Source of the DNA: Armatimonadota bacterium
GTDB lineage: Bacteria; Armatimonadota; JAAZEB01
DNA length: 6,109 bases
Assembly: GCA_012841485.1 (NCBI GenBank)
Contig: DUUU01000355.1
Coordinates: forward strand, 1 to 6,109
Direction: 5' to 3'
Positions within the stretch are counted from its first letter, which is position 1, and each line of letters begins with the position of its first letter. Below, one piece after another: positions 1 to 6,042 of this stretch. The translations under genes and the position numbers were made by a program. The notes below the pieces were generated by a model. That model saw nothing but the letters and a program-made list of their open reading frames with translations, was not told where the DNA came from and made no database searches.

Positions 1-104
1 ATGACGGCGCCGAGGGCGGCGGGCCTCGCTATGCGCCGCGGGTATCCCGGGGAGCTCCCGAAGGCCCCGGCGAACCATTGCTCGTGGAAGGCGACGAGGC
101 TCAT
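1..104 (-). CDS. Probable 5' end of an unidentified divergent gene (partial)
   Basis: A reading frame starts at an ATG on the minus strand at 104 and runs open off the left edge, giving about 34 residues beginning MSLVAFHEQWFAGAF. Most of its codons end in C (GTC, GCC, TTC, GGC, CTC), the same preference seen in the clear genes of this window. The composition is protein-like, with aromatic residues followed by a basic stretch (RRIARP). The start would lie 77 bp from the divergent reductase start, a normal spacing for a shared promoter region. The weak points are the short length, the lack of a well-spaced Shine-Dalgarno (a G-rich run sits almost against the ATG) and the absence of any recognisable family. 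A plus-strand frame over 1-126 uses the same third positions and so shares the high GC3, but its codons end mostly in G, unlike the neighbours. I do not recognise the product. Confidence 0.42.
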   Translation of the reverse strand, partial: MSLVAFHEQWFAGAFGSSPGYPRRIARPAALGAV

Positions 105-181
105 CCGCCCCGCCGCTGCCACCTGACCCAAAGACAACCGCGCCGTGCTCTACCGGCGCCCGAAAGGGGGAAAACCGAGGT
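105..181. promoter_or_regulatory. Intergenic region between probable divergent starts
   Basis: This 77-bp stretch separates the probable minus-strand start at 104 from the reductase ATG at 182. It contains the reductase ribosome binding site. If the left gene is real, promoters for both directions must lie here or just inside the genes. I see no convincing -35/-10 pair in either direction and no clear operator palindrome. The call rests on position only. Confidence 0.3.
163..170 (+). promoter_or_regulatory. Ribosome binding site of the aldo/keto reductase
   Basis: A purine run AAAGGGGG lies 11 nt before the ATG at 182. The reading frame is open upstream to position 5, so this site, together with the family-typical N-terminus (MIYRNLGKTG), decides the start. 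Confidence 0.6.
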
Positions 182-1300
182 ATGATCTATCGCAATCTGG
201 GCAAGACTGGTTTCCAGGTCTCCGTCATCGGCTTCGGCGGGATGCGCTTCTTCACCAAGAGCGAGGAAGAAGCCACCGCGACGGTCCACCGCGCCTTCGA
301 GAGGGGGATCAACTTCTTCGAAACGGGGAGCTACGGCAACGGCAAGAGCGAGGAGATGCTGGGCAAAGCGCTCTGGCAGGTGGCGCGGCGCGACCAGGTG
401 ATCCTTGCGGATAAGGCGCGCGCCACGGAGAAGCCCACCGCTGCCTCAGTCCGCGCGGAGCTAGAGGCATCGCTCAAACGGTACCAGACGGACTACTTCG
501 ATATCTTCAATTTTTGGGGCACCAACACGCCGGAGATGCACCAGCACATCCTGGAACACGGGGCCCTCGAAGCGGCGCTCCAGGCCCGCGAGGAGGGGCT
601 GATCCGCGCTATCGGGCTGACCACACACGCGCGCCCGGAGTGGATCCGCGACTTTGTGGATGCCTACCCCTGGGAGTGCATCGTCCTCAAGGAGCACATG
701 CTCTATAGCCGCAACCAGGAGGTGATCGACTACCTGGGGAGCAAGAGGATCGGAGTGGTGGTCATGACCCCCCTCGCGGGCGGCGTGGTCGCGACGCCTA
801 GCGAGGAGATCCGCGCCGAAGTCGCCCGCGAGGGCCTGACTCCCGCTCAACTCGGCCTGCGCACGCTGATCGCCAACCCCAACATCTCCAGCGCGATCAG
901 CGGGATGACCTCCCCCAGCGAGGTGGATGAGAACGTCGAAGCCGCCCGAACTGACGGCCCGCTCACCCCGGCTGAACAGCGCCTCGTCGACTCGATCCGG
1001 CAGAAAACCCAGGCGCTGGGCGAACGCTTCTGCACCGGGTGCGGCTATTGCATGCCGTGTCCTCAAGAGGTGAACATCCCCGGCATCTTCCGGCTCTGGA
1101 ACCTGATGCGCGGCTACGGCAACGCCGAGTACAGCAAGCTGGAGTATCAGAAGATCCGCGAGCAGCGACACTGGGCCGATTTCCCCGGTCGCTCCGTTGA
1201 GCACTGCGTGGAATGCGGCACCTGCGAGGAGAAGTGCCCGGAGCGCCTCTCAATCATCGACGACCTGAAGCGCGCGCATGCTGAGTTGACGGCGCAATAG
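182..1300 (+). CDS. Aldo/keto reductase with C-terminal 2x[4Fe-4S] ferredoxin module
   Basis: This 372-residue cytoplasmic protein has an AKR TIM barrel (about residues 1-275) fused to a ferredoxin-like module (about 280-372), the usual size and layout for ferredoxin-type AKRs. The N-terminus YRNLGKTG, GFGGMRF at 17-23 and INFFETGSYG at 43-52 identify the AKR fold. Y51 and K78 fit the catalytic Tyr and Lys. The first cluster motif is C284-x2-C287-x2-C290-x2-C293-P and the second is C342-x2-C345-x2-C348-x3-C352-P, so two [4Fe-4S] clusters are likely. The family reduces carbonyls or oxidises alcohols with NAD(P)H, and the ferredoxin part suggests electron exchange with another redox partner. 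Substrate is unknown. Two oddities: the usual Asp of the FFDTAxxYG motif is Glu47 with one residue fewer before Tyr51, and the usual catalytic His (as in LYQLH) appears as Trp112 in DIFNFW. The gene stands alone on the plus strand and converges on the sugar operon, so it need not share its regulation. Confidence 0.93.
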   Translation: MIYRNLGKTGFQVSVIGFGGMRFFTKSEEEATATVHRAFERGINFFETGSYGNGKSEEMLGKALWQVARRDQVILADKARATEKPTAASVRAELEASLKRYQTDYFDIFNFWGTNTPEMHQHILEHGALEAALQAREEGLIRAIGLTTHARPEWIRDFVDAYPWECIVLKEHMLYSRNQEVIDYLGSKRIGVVVMTPLAGGVVATPSEEIRAEVAREGLTPAQLGLRTLIANPNISSAISGMTSPSEVDENVEAARTDGPLTPAEQRLVDSIRQKTQALGERFCTGCGYCMPCPQEVNIPGIFRLWNLMRGYGNAEYSKLEYQKIREQRHWADFPGRSVEHCVECGTCEEKCPERLSIIDDLKRAHAELTAQ

Positions 1301-1318
1301 TCCGTTGGCAGATTGAGC

Positions 1319-1349
1319 AAGCCGGGCGCGTCTCAGACGTGCCCGGCTT
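1319..1349. terminator. Bidirectional-type terminator hairpin between convergent genes
   Basis: A 15-bp inverted repeat pairs 1319-1333 with 1335-1349, with a single G-T pair (1328 with 1340). In practice this is a 14-bp stem with a 3-nt loop. It starts with AAGCCGGGC and ends with GCCCGGCTT, followed on the plus strand by a T-rich stretch (TTCTCTTGGTT, 1348-1358). It lies 18 bp after the reductase stop and 24 bp after the stop of the convergent aldolase-like gene, so it can end transcription from the plus strand and probably from the minus strand too. The minus side has only a short T run, so termination there is likely weaker. Confidence 0.85.
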
Positions 1350-1373
1350 CTCTTGGTTCCCCGGGGCGAGTAA

Positions 1374-2426
1374 TCACCGCCCGGCATACCGCTCGTAGCC
1401 GAAGATGCCCAGGAACTCCTTGCACCGGTCGCGCACGGCGGCAAACCAGGCATCCCGGCGGGTGGCGTTCGCCACGCGGTCCAGCCGTGGCTTGCGTGGC
1501 GTCTGGCTCTCGCCATAGTCCGGTGCCAACACCCGCTCTCCCAGGACGCCGCTCGCGACCAGGGCGTGCAGCTCCGCCTCCGGAAGGATGTTGCCCAAGT
1601 TCTCCAGCACGTGCCGGGCGACCGACTGTCCCCCCCGAACGGCGAGGGTCGTGTAGATATTCACCTTCACAAAACCGTCGCCGGGAAGTTTCGGGAGGTC
1701 CTCTGGCCTCGCCGAGGTGGTGCCATGGATGCAGAGGATGCGCCCAACGGCGGCGCTGATCTCGCGCGCCCGGTCAGAGCGGTAGACGACTTGATCGGCG
1801 GTCATGCGGTGCTCGGTGCCCACGTTTGGCACCAGGATATCCACGCCGGTCTCGCGCAGGAACCGCACCGCCTGCTCCACGGTCGTCGGCTCGTTCTTCA
1901 TCCCGCCGGCGCCGCTGGCATCGTAGATCTCATCCACGGCGCCCTCGACGACGACCTTGCCGCGGACACGCTCGACATACTCTGCCGTGATCCGGATATT
2001 CTCCGCGAACGGTTTCTCGCTTGCGTCGCACATCACAGAGGCAACGCGGTCCGCCAGTCCGATCAGCACGTCCTCGTCTAGCCAGGGAATGCCGTGATCG
2101 ATGTGGGGCATCACGCGCAGCTTGCGATAGGGGCTCCCCTCGCCCATGAGCACATCGAGATCCGAGAGGTGGAGGCGCACGCCCAGGAGCGGATCGCCGC
2201 ATGCGGTGACGAGCGTGGCCTGGGGCCGTCCGTGATAGCGGACGGTCCACGCCGGGATGATCGGGAGGTCCTCGACGCCGATCTCCTTCCCCATCTCCAG
2301 CGCCGATGCGAGGATCGCCTCCAGCGTCTCGCGGTCCTCGGCGCAGAAGACCGGCAGCGCCACCCCCAACTCGGTGGCTTCCCGGTAGACCTCCTTCACG
2401 TGCTGGTAATCAGTGACTAGCGGCAA
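1374..2426 (-). CDS. Class II fructose-bisphosphate aldolase-like protein
   Basis: This is a 350-residue TIM-barrel protein, cytoplasmic, last gene of the minus-strand operon. Class II aldolases use a divalent metal to cleave ketose phosphates into DHAP and an aldehyde. Matching landmarks are HIDHG at 108-112 (D110 catalytic-type Asp, H111 metal ligand), VMCDASEKPFAENI at 131-144 (compare VMIDGSxxPFEENI in the family), NVGTEHR at 201-207 (H206 metal ligand), IHGTTS at 233-238 (H234 metal ligand) and VKVNIYT at 253-259. It departs from the family at known functional spots: the Glu of the usual VExELG is Ala163 (VEGAV), the GGSG-type phosphate loop after the His reads GTTS, and NxDT reads NIYT. 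Substrate therefore may not be fructose bisphosphate or tagatose bisphosphate. No ATG is available near the N-terminus. I chose TTG at 2426 because GAAGGGAG sits 6 nt upstream; an upstream in-frame TTG at 2444 has no ribosome binding site. Fold assignment is strong, specific activity is not. Confidence 0.88.
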   Translation of the reverse strand: MPLVTDYQHVKEVYREATELGVALPVFCAEDRETLEAILASALEMGKEIGVEDLPIIPAWTVRYHGRPQATLVTACGDPLLGVRLHLSDLDVLMGEGSPYRKLRVMPHIDHGIPWLDEDVLIGLADRVASVMCDASEKPFAENIRITAEYVERVRGKVVVEGAVDEIYDASGAGGMKNEPTTVEQAVRFLRETGVDILVPNVGTEHRMTADQVVYRSDRAREISAAVGRILCIHGTTSARPEDLPKLPGDGFVKVNIYTTLAVRGGQSVARHVLENLGNILPEAELHALVASGVLGERVLAPDYGESQTPRKPRLDRVANATRRDAWFAAVRDRCKEFLGIFGYERYAGR

Positions 2427-2432
2427 CCCAGG

Positions 2433-2440
2433 CTCCCTTC
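2433..2440 (-). promoter_or_regulatory. Ribosome binding site that sets a TTG start for the aldolase-like gene
   Basis: On the minus strand GAAGGGAG lies 6 nt before TTG at 2426. The only other candidate start, TTG at 2444, lies upstream of this site and has no purine run before it. The site therefore argues for the shorter 350-residue protein. Confidence 0.6.
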
Positions 2441-2457
2441 TCAAAGATGGGGGCGCA

Positions 2458-2474
2458 GGAGGCGAAAGCCCTCC
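2458..2474. other. Short hairpin in the gap between amidohydrolase and aldolase-like genes
   Basis: GGAGGC (2458-2463) pairs with GCCCTCC (2468-2474), leaving one bulged C and a 4-nt loop (GAAA on plus, TTTC on minus). In the minus-strand transcript it would sit after the amidohydrolase stop and 17 nt before the aldolase ribosome binding site. There is no T run after it, so it is not a standard terminator. It could trim or stabilise the mRNA, or be chance in GC-rich DNA. Confidence 0.25.
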
Positions 2475-2501
2475 CAGGCGTTCCCATCCCCAGTCCCATC
2501 C

Positions 2502-3614
2502 TCATTCCGCTATCGCGGCTTCCAGCGCCGGCATGAGGCGGATGGCGTTCTCATAGTAGATCTTGCGGAGGACCTCGTCCGGCAAGTAGAGACCATAGAT
2601 GCCCCAGCGGCTATGGCCCCAGCGGCCGATGTAGTCCATGTACTCAAAACACTCGTCGCGCGTCTCCAGGAAGCGGAAGTAGCAGCGATACATCTCGGTA
2701 GAGAGGGGCATGTCGCTCCCGAAGAGGACGCGGTCTTGATAGTGGATGAGGAAGTCGCGCGCGGTATAGGGCTGCCGGCCCAGCTCGTCGATACGCGCCG
2801 AGAAATCGATGACGGCGTTCGGGTAGCGGTCGAGAAGCGCCGCGATGGAGTCCAGATCCTCCGGGTCATTGGCCACATGCGGGAGGAAGAACGTCGTCTT
2901 CGGGTGCGCTGCGATCACGCGGTTGCGCTGCTCCAGGAGCTCGTCTTTCGAGAAGTGGGAGCCACAGAAGCTCCACCCGGGAAACTCGTGCAGGTTGAGG
3001 TAGTGCTCGTTGCGCTCGTCAATCGGGAGGAAGAAGCCCCGCGGATCCGAGACGTGGATGAGCACCGGCAGGCCCAGCTCACCGGCGCGCTGCCAGATCG
3101 GGAAGAGGCGCTCGTCATCCACCGCGACCATGGCGCCGCTCTCGTCGCGAAACTGAAGGCCCAGCTCCTTGGTCACCTTCAGCCCCAGGGCGCCCTTCGC
3201 CACATCGGCTTCTAACCCCTCAATCGCGCGGTCGACAAACTCCTGTCTTCCCGAGCCGGGGCCAAGTGGGAGCGTGAAGTCACCCCACTTCGCGAACTCC
3301 GACATCGTGAGCGCGGCAAACCGCCCCGGATGCGGCTTCACGTAGTCGCGCAGAAACGTGTCGAACTCGCGGCGCTCGATGGTGTAGCAGTTATCAACGA
3401 GCGGCATGCCGACGTTGCCGGTGACATTGACGAACGTGCGCACGCCGACGGCGTCCATGATCGCCAGCATCTCGTGTGCCGGCGGATCGCCGAAGAGGTG
3501 GTTGTGCGCATCGATGACCGGGAACTTCGCCTGCTCCGGGGTGTTGTTGGGGCGCTTCAGCAGGCGCTCCGGCTTGTAGTCTTTGAGCAGCAGGTCAGAT
3601 CTCTCGCGTGCCAT
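2502..3614 (-). CDS. Amidohydrolase_2 family metal-dependent hydrolase
   Basis: This 370-residue cytoplasmic protein belongs to the amidohydrolase superfamily (amidohydro_2 branch), TIM-barrel enzymes that hydrolyse lactones or amides or decarboxylate acids. The metal-site motifs are in order: H37-x-H39 in VIDAHNHLFG, a possible Lys146 in ALGLKVTKELG, H187 in LIHVSDP, H246 in FLPHVAND and the catalytic Asp301 in VLFGSDMP. The last 50 residues, including GLYLPDEVLRKIYYENAIRL, form the typical C-terminal helices that close the barrel in this branch. No signal peptide is visible; the first 30 residues are charged. The ATG at 3614 has GGAG 4 nt upstream (3619-3622). It sits between the epimerase-like and aldolase-like genes, which favours a sugar-derived substrate such as a sugar lactone (inference). 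Decarboxylases of the same fold cannot be excluded. Confidence 0.9.
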   Translation of the reverse strand: MARERSDLLLKDYKPERLLKRPNNTPEQAKFPVIDAHNHLFGDPPAHEMLAIMDAVGVRTFVNVTGNVGMPLVDNCYTIERREFDTFLRDYVKPHPGRFAALTMSEFAKWGDFTLPLGPGSGRQEFVDRAIEGLEADVAKGALGLKVTKELGLQFRDESGAMVAVDDERLFPIWQRAGELGLPVLIHVSDPRGFFLPIDERNEHYLNLHEFPGWSFCGSHFSKDELLEQRNRVIAAHPKTTFFLPHVANDPEDLDSIAALLDRYPNAVIDFSARIDELGRQPYTARDFLIHYQDRVLFGSDMPLSTEMYRCYFRFLETRDECFEYMDYIGRWGHSRWGIYGLYLPDEVLRKIYYENAIRLMPALEAAIAE

Positions 3615-3653
3615 AGTACTCCAGGATGCGTCAGGCGGGAAACGGCTCTCGCT

Positions 3654-4721
3654 TCACTCCGCCTGCTTCACAAGTCGCTCAATCTCCTCGGCGCCCTGCA
3701 GGACGCCTATCTCCAGGTTCAGCTCGCGCGTCTCACCCGGCTCCAGGAACGGAAGGCGTCCCTGCTCGCGCAGGATCGCGCGGTTTTCGCACGGGGCGTT
3801 GCACGGCTCGACGCCAACCACGTAGTCGCCCTGCCCCATCATCTTCCACTCGTTGAGCAGCGGGAGCGCGCGCGCATCAAAGCGCACGTAAAGCGCCAGG
3901 CCGCCTTCGAGCTCCGGGTTGACCATCGCCGCAGTGGCCCAGCCATCGGGCCCCGGGTACATCCGGTGGAGGAAGTTCTCTTCCTCGAACCCAGGGATGG
4001 GCGCGGTGAAGATGCGCATCTGCTCCATGCCGGCAGCGGAGTGCGCGTCGCACGCCTCGCTCTCGCACGGACTGAGCACGAGATAGCTACAGGCATCCAG
4101 AAGCGGGAAACCGGCGTTCACGTGGTAGAGGATGTGGAACGGCGCGGTCTGATAGCCGAAGTTCTCGGCAAAGTCGCGTATCGTGAGCGACTGGCTGCCA
4201 ATGCGAGTGGAGAGCGTGCGCGTCAGCCGGATCTTGTCACCGAAGAGTTGGCTCTCCTCGACGATGCCGGTCACCTCCAGCAAGTACTCGTCGCCTTCCC
4301 AGCGGGAGAGGTCACACACCTGCCGGGCCGGCGTCGTGGTTGCCCGGCCATGCAGGCCCAGCGTCTCCTCGCCATCCTGCCCGGGGGGACCCAGGTAGGT
4401 CAGCCCGCAGGTAGTAAGCAGGCCGGCGAAGAAGGTGCGCAGCCATCCCGCGCCTTGCGGCTCGTAGAAGGCGGGGTGCGCCTCGCCATTCTGCGTCAGA
4501 TGGACCAGGTTCGTGCCCCGGAAGGATGCCGACGAGATATCGAGGCCCCGGTCGGGCAAGACGGTGAAACGGAAGCCGGCGCCCGTATCCACCTCAAACG
4601 CGGTCACGCCCTTCGAGCGGCCGTCATCCAGGAGGCACCGGCGCACGCCCCCCAGCTGCCGGATGCTGCCCACGCGCTCCAGCACCTCGGCGCGCGTGTA
4701 GTGCCGATTGCCGATTCTCAT
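3654..4721 (-). CDS. DUF4432 family, aldose 1-epimerase-like protein
   Basis: This 355-residue protein matches the DUF4432 family, which has the beta-sandwich fold of galactose mutarotase. Visible landmarks are VLPDRGLDI at 54-62, FFAGLLTTCGLTYLGPP at 97-113, LHGR at 123-126 followed by PARQ, LYHVNAGFPLLD at 198-209 and GVEPCN at 303-308. By analogy with mutarotases, H200 and E305 are the best candidates for general acid and base, which would interconvert sugar anomers or bind a sugar. The physiological substrate of the family is not established. I chose ATG at 4721, which has TAGGGAG 5 nt upstream; a GTG at 4727 is in frame but overlaps that site. There is no signal peptide, so it acts in the cytoplasm. 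It lies 39 bp before the amidohydrolase and 79 bp after the uncharacterised first gene, in one probable operon. Confidence 0.9.
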   Translation of the reverse strand: MRIGNRHYTRAEVLERVGSIRQLGGVRRCLLDDGRSKGVTAFEVDTGAGFRFTVLPDRGLDISSASFRGTNLVHLTQNGEAHPAFYEPQGAGWLRTFFAGLLTTCGLTYLGPPGQDGEETLGLHGRATTTPARQVCDLSRWEGDEYLLEVTGIVEESQLFGDKIRLTRTLSTRIGSQSLTIRDFAENFGYQTAPFHILYHVNAGFPLLDACSYLVLSPCESEACDAHSAAGMEQMRIFTAPIPGFEEENFLHRMYPGPDGWATAAMVNPELEGGLALYVRFDARALPLLNEWKMMGQGDYVVGVEPCNAPCENRAILREQGRLPFLEPGETRELNLEIGVLQGAEEIERLVKQAE

Positions 4722-4726
4722 GCGCA

Positions 4727-4733
4727 CTCCCTA
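4727..4733 (-). promoter_or_regulatory. Ribosome binding site of the DUF4432 gene
   Basis: TAGGGAG on the minus strand is 5 nt from ATG at 4721. It includes the first base of the alternative GTG at 4727, which makes the GTG an unlikely start. Confidence 0.6.
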
Positions 4734-4800
4734 TCAACACAGATATCCGAAGCTGCTCCCGGACCTCGCCGCGCGAACTTGGCGCCAGGCGCTCCTCCGC

Positions 4801-6042
4801 CTATGCCGCCGCCGCGGAGGGCGCAGCCTCGTAACGCCCATCCACCCAGGCGTAGAGCGCCCGGGCCTCGTCCAACCGCTCGCGCGTTAGCTCGCGCATG
4901 CCAAGCCGCTTGAAGTAATAGCACAGCCGGACTGGCCGCCCACGGTAGACCGCTGGCACGTTGTTGTATTGGAGCTTCCGGTTTGTCTGGTTGCAGAACC
5001 CACACGCCCGACATTCGCCGGTGAAGCCGTAAACCACATCCTGCAACGTTTCCGGAAGAGCTCCAAACTCTCGCAACAGCGTCTTGACCGCAACCTTGTC
5101 CTCGACAAAGGTGTAGAGGATTTGGCGATAGTAGCGCGACTCGAACCGGGTGCGGAACTGGAGCTTGAGCGGCTCGCCCCCTGGCCCGACGTAGGTCTTG
5201 GTGAAGACCAGGTCGATGAAGTTCGTCACGTCCAGGCCGCCATCCCAGCCGGCGCGCTTCACGAACCCCTGAGCGAGGAGCTCGTCCGTAAGCTGCCGAT
5301 AGCCCGCCGGATCGTCGCAGAGGCGGCAGAGCACATCCACCGAGAAGTCGTACGCCGGGTCGAACAGCGCGCGCTTGAAGATGCGGTTCTTGATCTGGCC
5401 GAGGTAGCGCCGGTGCGTGGTGACCTGCCACTTCGGGAGCCGGGCTTCGTCGCCCACTTCCTGGCGCCACCGGGCATCATAAGCGGCCGCCTCCGCCGCG
5501 CCCACGGTGGCGAGCAGCTTCCAGGCATCCCACATCTCGGGATAGGCGTCGCTGCACAGGCAAAGGGCCTGGTCGTCCATCGAGCAACGCAGGCCCAGGC
5601 GGGTCAGGTTCTCCACCAGCGTCTCGAGAGCGCGCCTTTGAATCCCGAGCGCGCCGCGCCGGACCGCCAGCGCCCCGCGGCCCACCGTTCCCAGCTCGGC
5701 CAGGCGCTGCATGCCATCGAACAGTCCCTCGATCTTCTCCTCGTTCTGACGCCGGAGCTTGCGCGCCGCCAGGTACTTGCGGCTCTCGTCCTCGTAGACC
5801 CTATCGGGTCGGGGGCGGTCCTCCGTCTCATCCGGCTCCGTCGTCATCCCGATCAGCCCCGGGTTGTGATAGAGCGCGGTGAAGACGCCGGCGATGAAGT
5901 CGTAGAACTGGCGCTGCGCGTGCTCGCTCGCGATCTTCGAGGGAACGGGCCGGAAATCAGGCTGGGTAGCGATGTAGTTGTAGACGAGGCGCTGCGACAC
6001 GTTGTCGAAGTCGCTACCGATACGGTTCCCGAACCCGATCAT
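4801..6042 (-). CDS. Uncharacterised cysteine-rich protein, first gene of the sugar operon
   Basis: I do not recognise this 413-residue protein. It has no signal peptide and no membrane segment. Residues about 83-145 are helical and highly charged (RKYLAARKLRRQNEEKIEG and following), possibly a coiled coil. Nine cysteines fall mostly in clusters: C153, C161-x-C163, C239-x2-C242, then C344-x2-C347-x2-C350 (GECRACGFCNQ) and C374 in VRLCYYF. The C-terminal group could bind a [4Fe-4S] cluster or zinc; it lacks the Pro that follows the last Cys in classical ferredoxins. The central part is rich in aromatic residues (YDFSVDVL, FIDLVFTKTY, FESRYYRQILY). The last dozen residues are Ala-rich and probably disordered. 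ATG at 6042 has AGAAGGGGA 8 nt upstream. It precedes three sugar-type enzymes by 79 bp, which suggests a role in the same pathway (inference); enzyme or metal-binding sensor are both possible. Confidence 0.85.
   Translation of the reverse strand: MIGFGNRIGSDFDNVSQRLVYNYIATQPDFRPVPSKIASEHAQRQFYDFIAGVFTALYHNPGLIGMTTEPDETEDRPRPDRVYEDESRKYLAARKLRRQNEEKIEGLFDGMQRLAELGTVGRGALAVRRGALGIQRRALETLVENLTRLGLRCSMDDQALCLCSDAYPEMWDAWKLLATVGAAEAAAYDARWRQEVGDEARLPKWQVTTHRRYLGQIKNRIFKRALFDPAYDFSVDVLCRLCDDPAGYRQLTDELLAQGFVKRAGWDGGLDVTNFIDLVFTKTYVGPGGEPLKLQFRTRFESRYYRQILYTFVEDKVAVKTLLREFGALPETLQDVVYGFTGECRACGFCNQTNRKLQYNNVPAVYRGRPVRLCYYFKRLGMRELTRERLDEARALYAWVDGRYEAAPSAAAA

Noticed and set aside
50..59. Perfect 10-bp palindrome GGGAGCTCCC as an operator
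   Set aside because: It lies within the probable left coding region, and short palindromes of this kind are expected by chance in GC-rich DNA.
1..126. Plus-strand frame ending in TGA at 124-126, as the tail of a gene upstream of the reductase
   Set aside because: It has high GC3 only because it shares third positions with the minus frame. Its codons end mostly in G while real genes here favour C, and the translation is not recognisable. Not fully excluded.
461..1204. A 247-codon open frame opposite the aldo/keto reductase
   Set aside because: The plus strand carries a clear reductase with two ferredoxin motifs here. The antisense frame has no protein-family features.
1566..2081. A 171-codon plus-strand frame opposite the aldolase-like gene
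   Set aside because: The minus strand holds conserved aldolase motifs throughout this stretch, so the plus frame is a shadow.
4782..4792. GCGCCAGGCGC as a terminator after the uncharacterised gene
   Set aside because: After allowing a 3-nt loop only 4 bp can pair, and no T run follows on the minus strand.
3330..4913. A 527-codon open frame on the plus strand
   Set aside because: It lies opposite the amidohydrolase, DUF4432 and uncharacterised genes, crosses their boundaries and encodes a His-, Arg- and Ala-rich sequence with no family features. It is an antisense shadow of GC-rich coding DNA.
4718..5470. A 250-codon open frame on the minus strand inside the last gene
   Set aside because: It overlaps the 413-residue gene in another frame and extends past its stop with Pro-, Arg- and Gly-rich sequence. 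No ribosome binding site or recognisable motif was seen.
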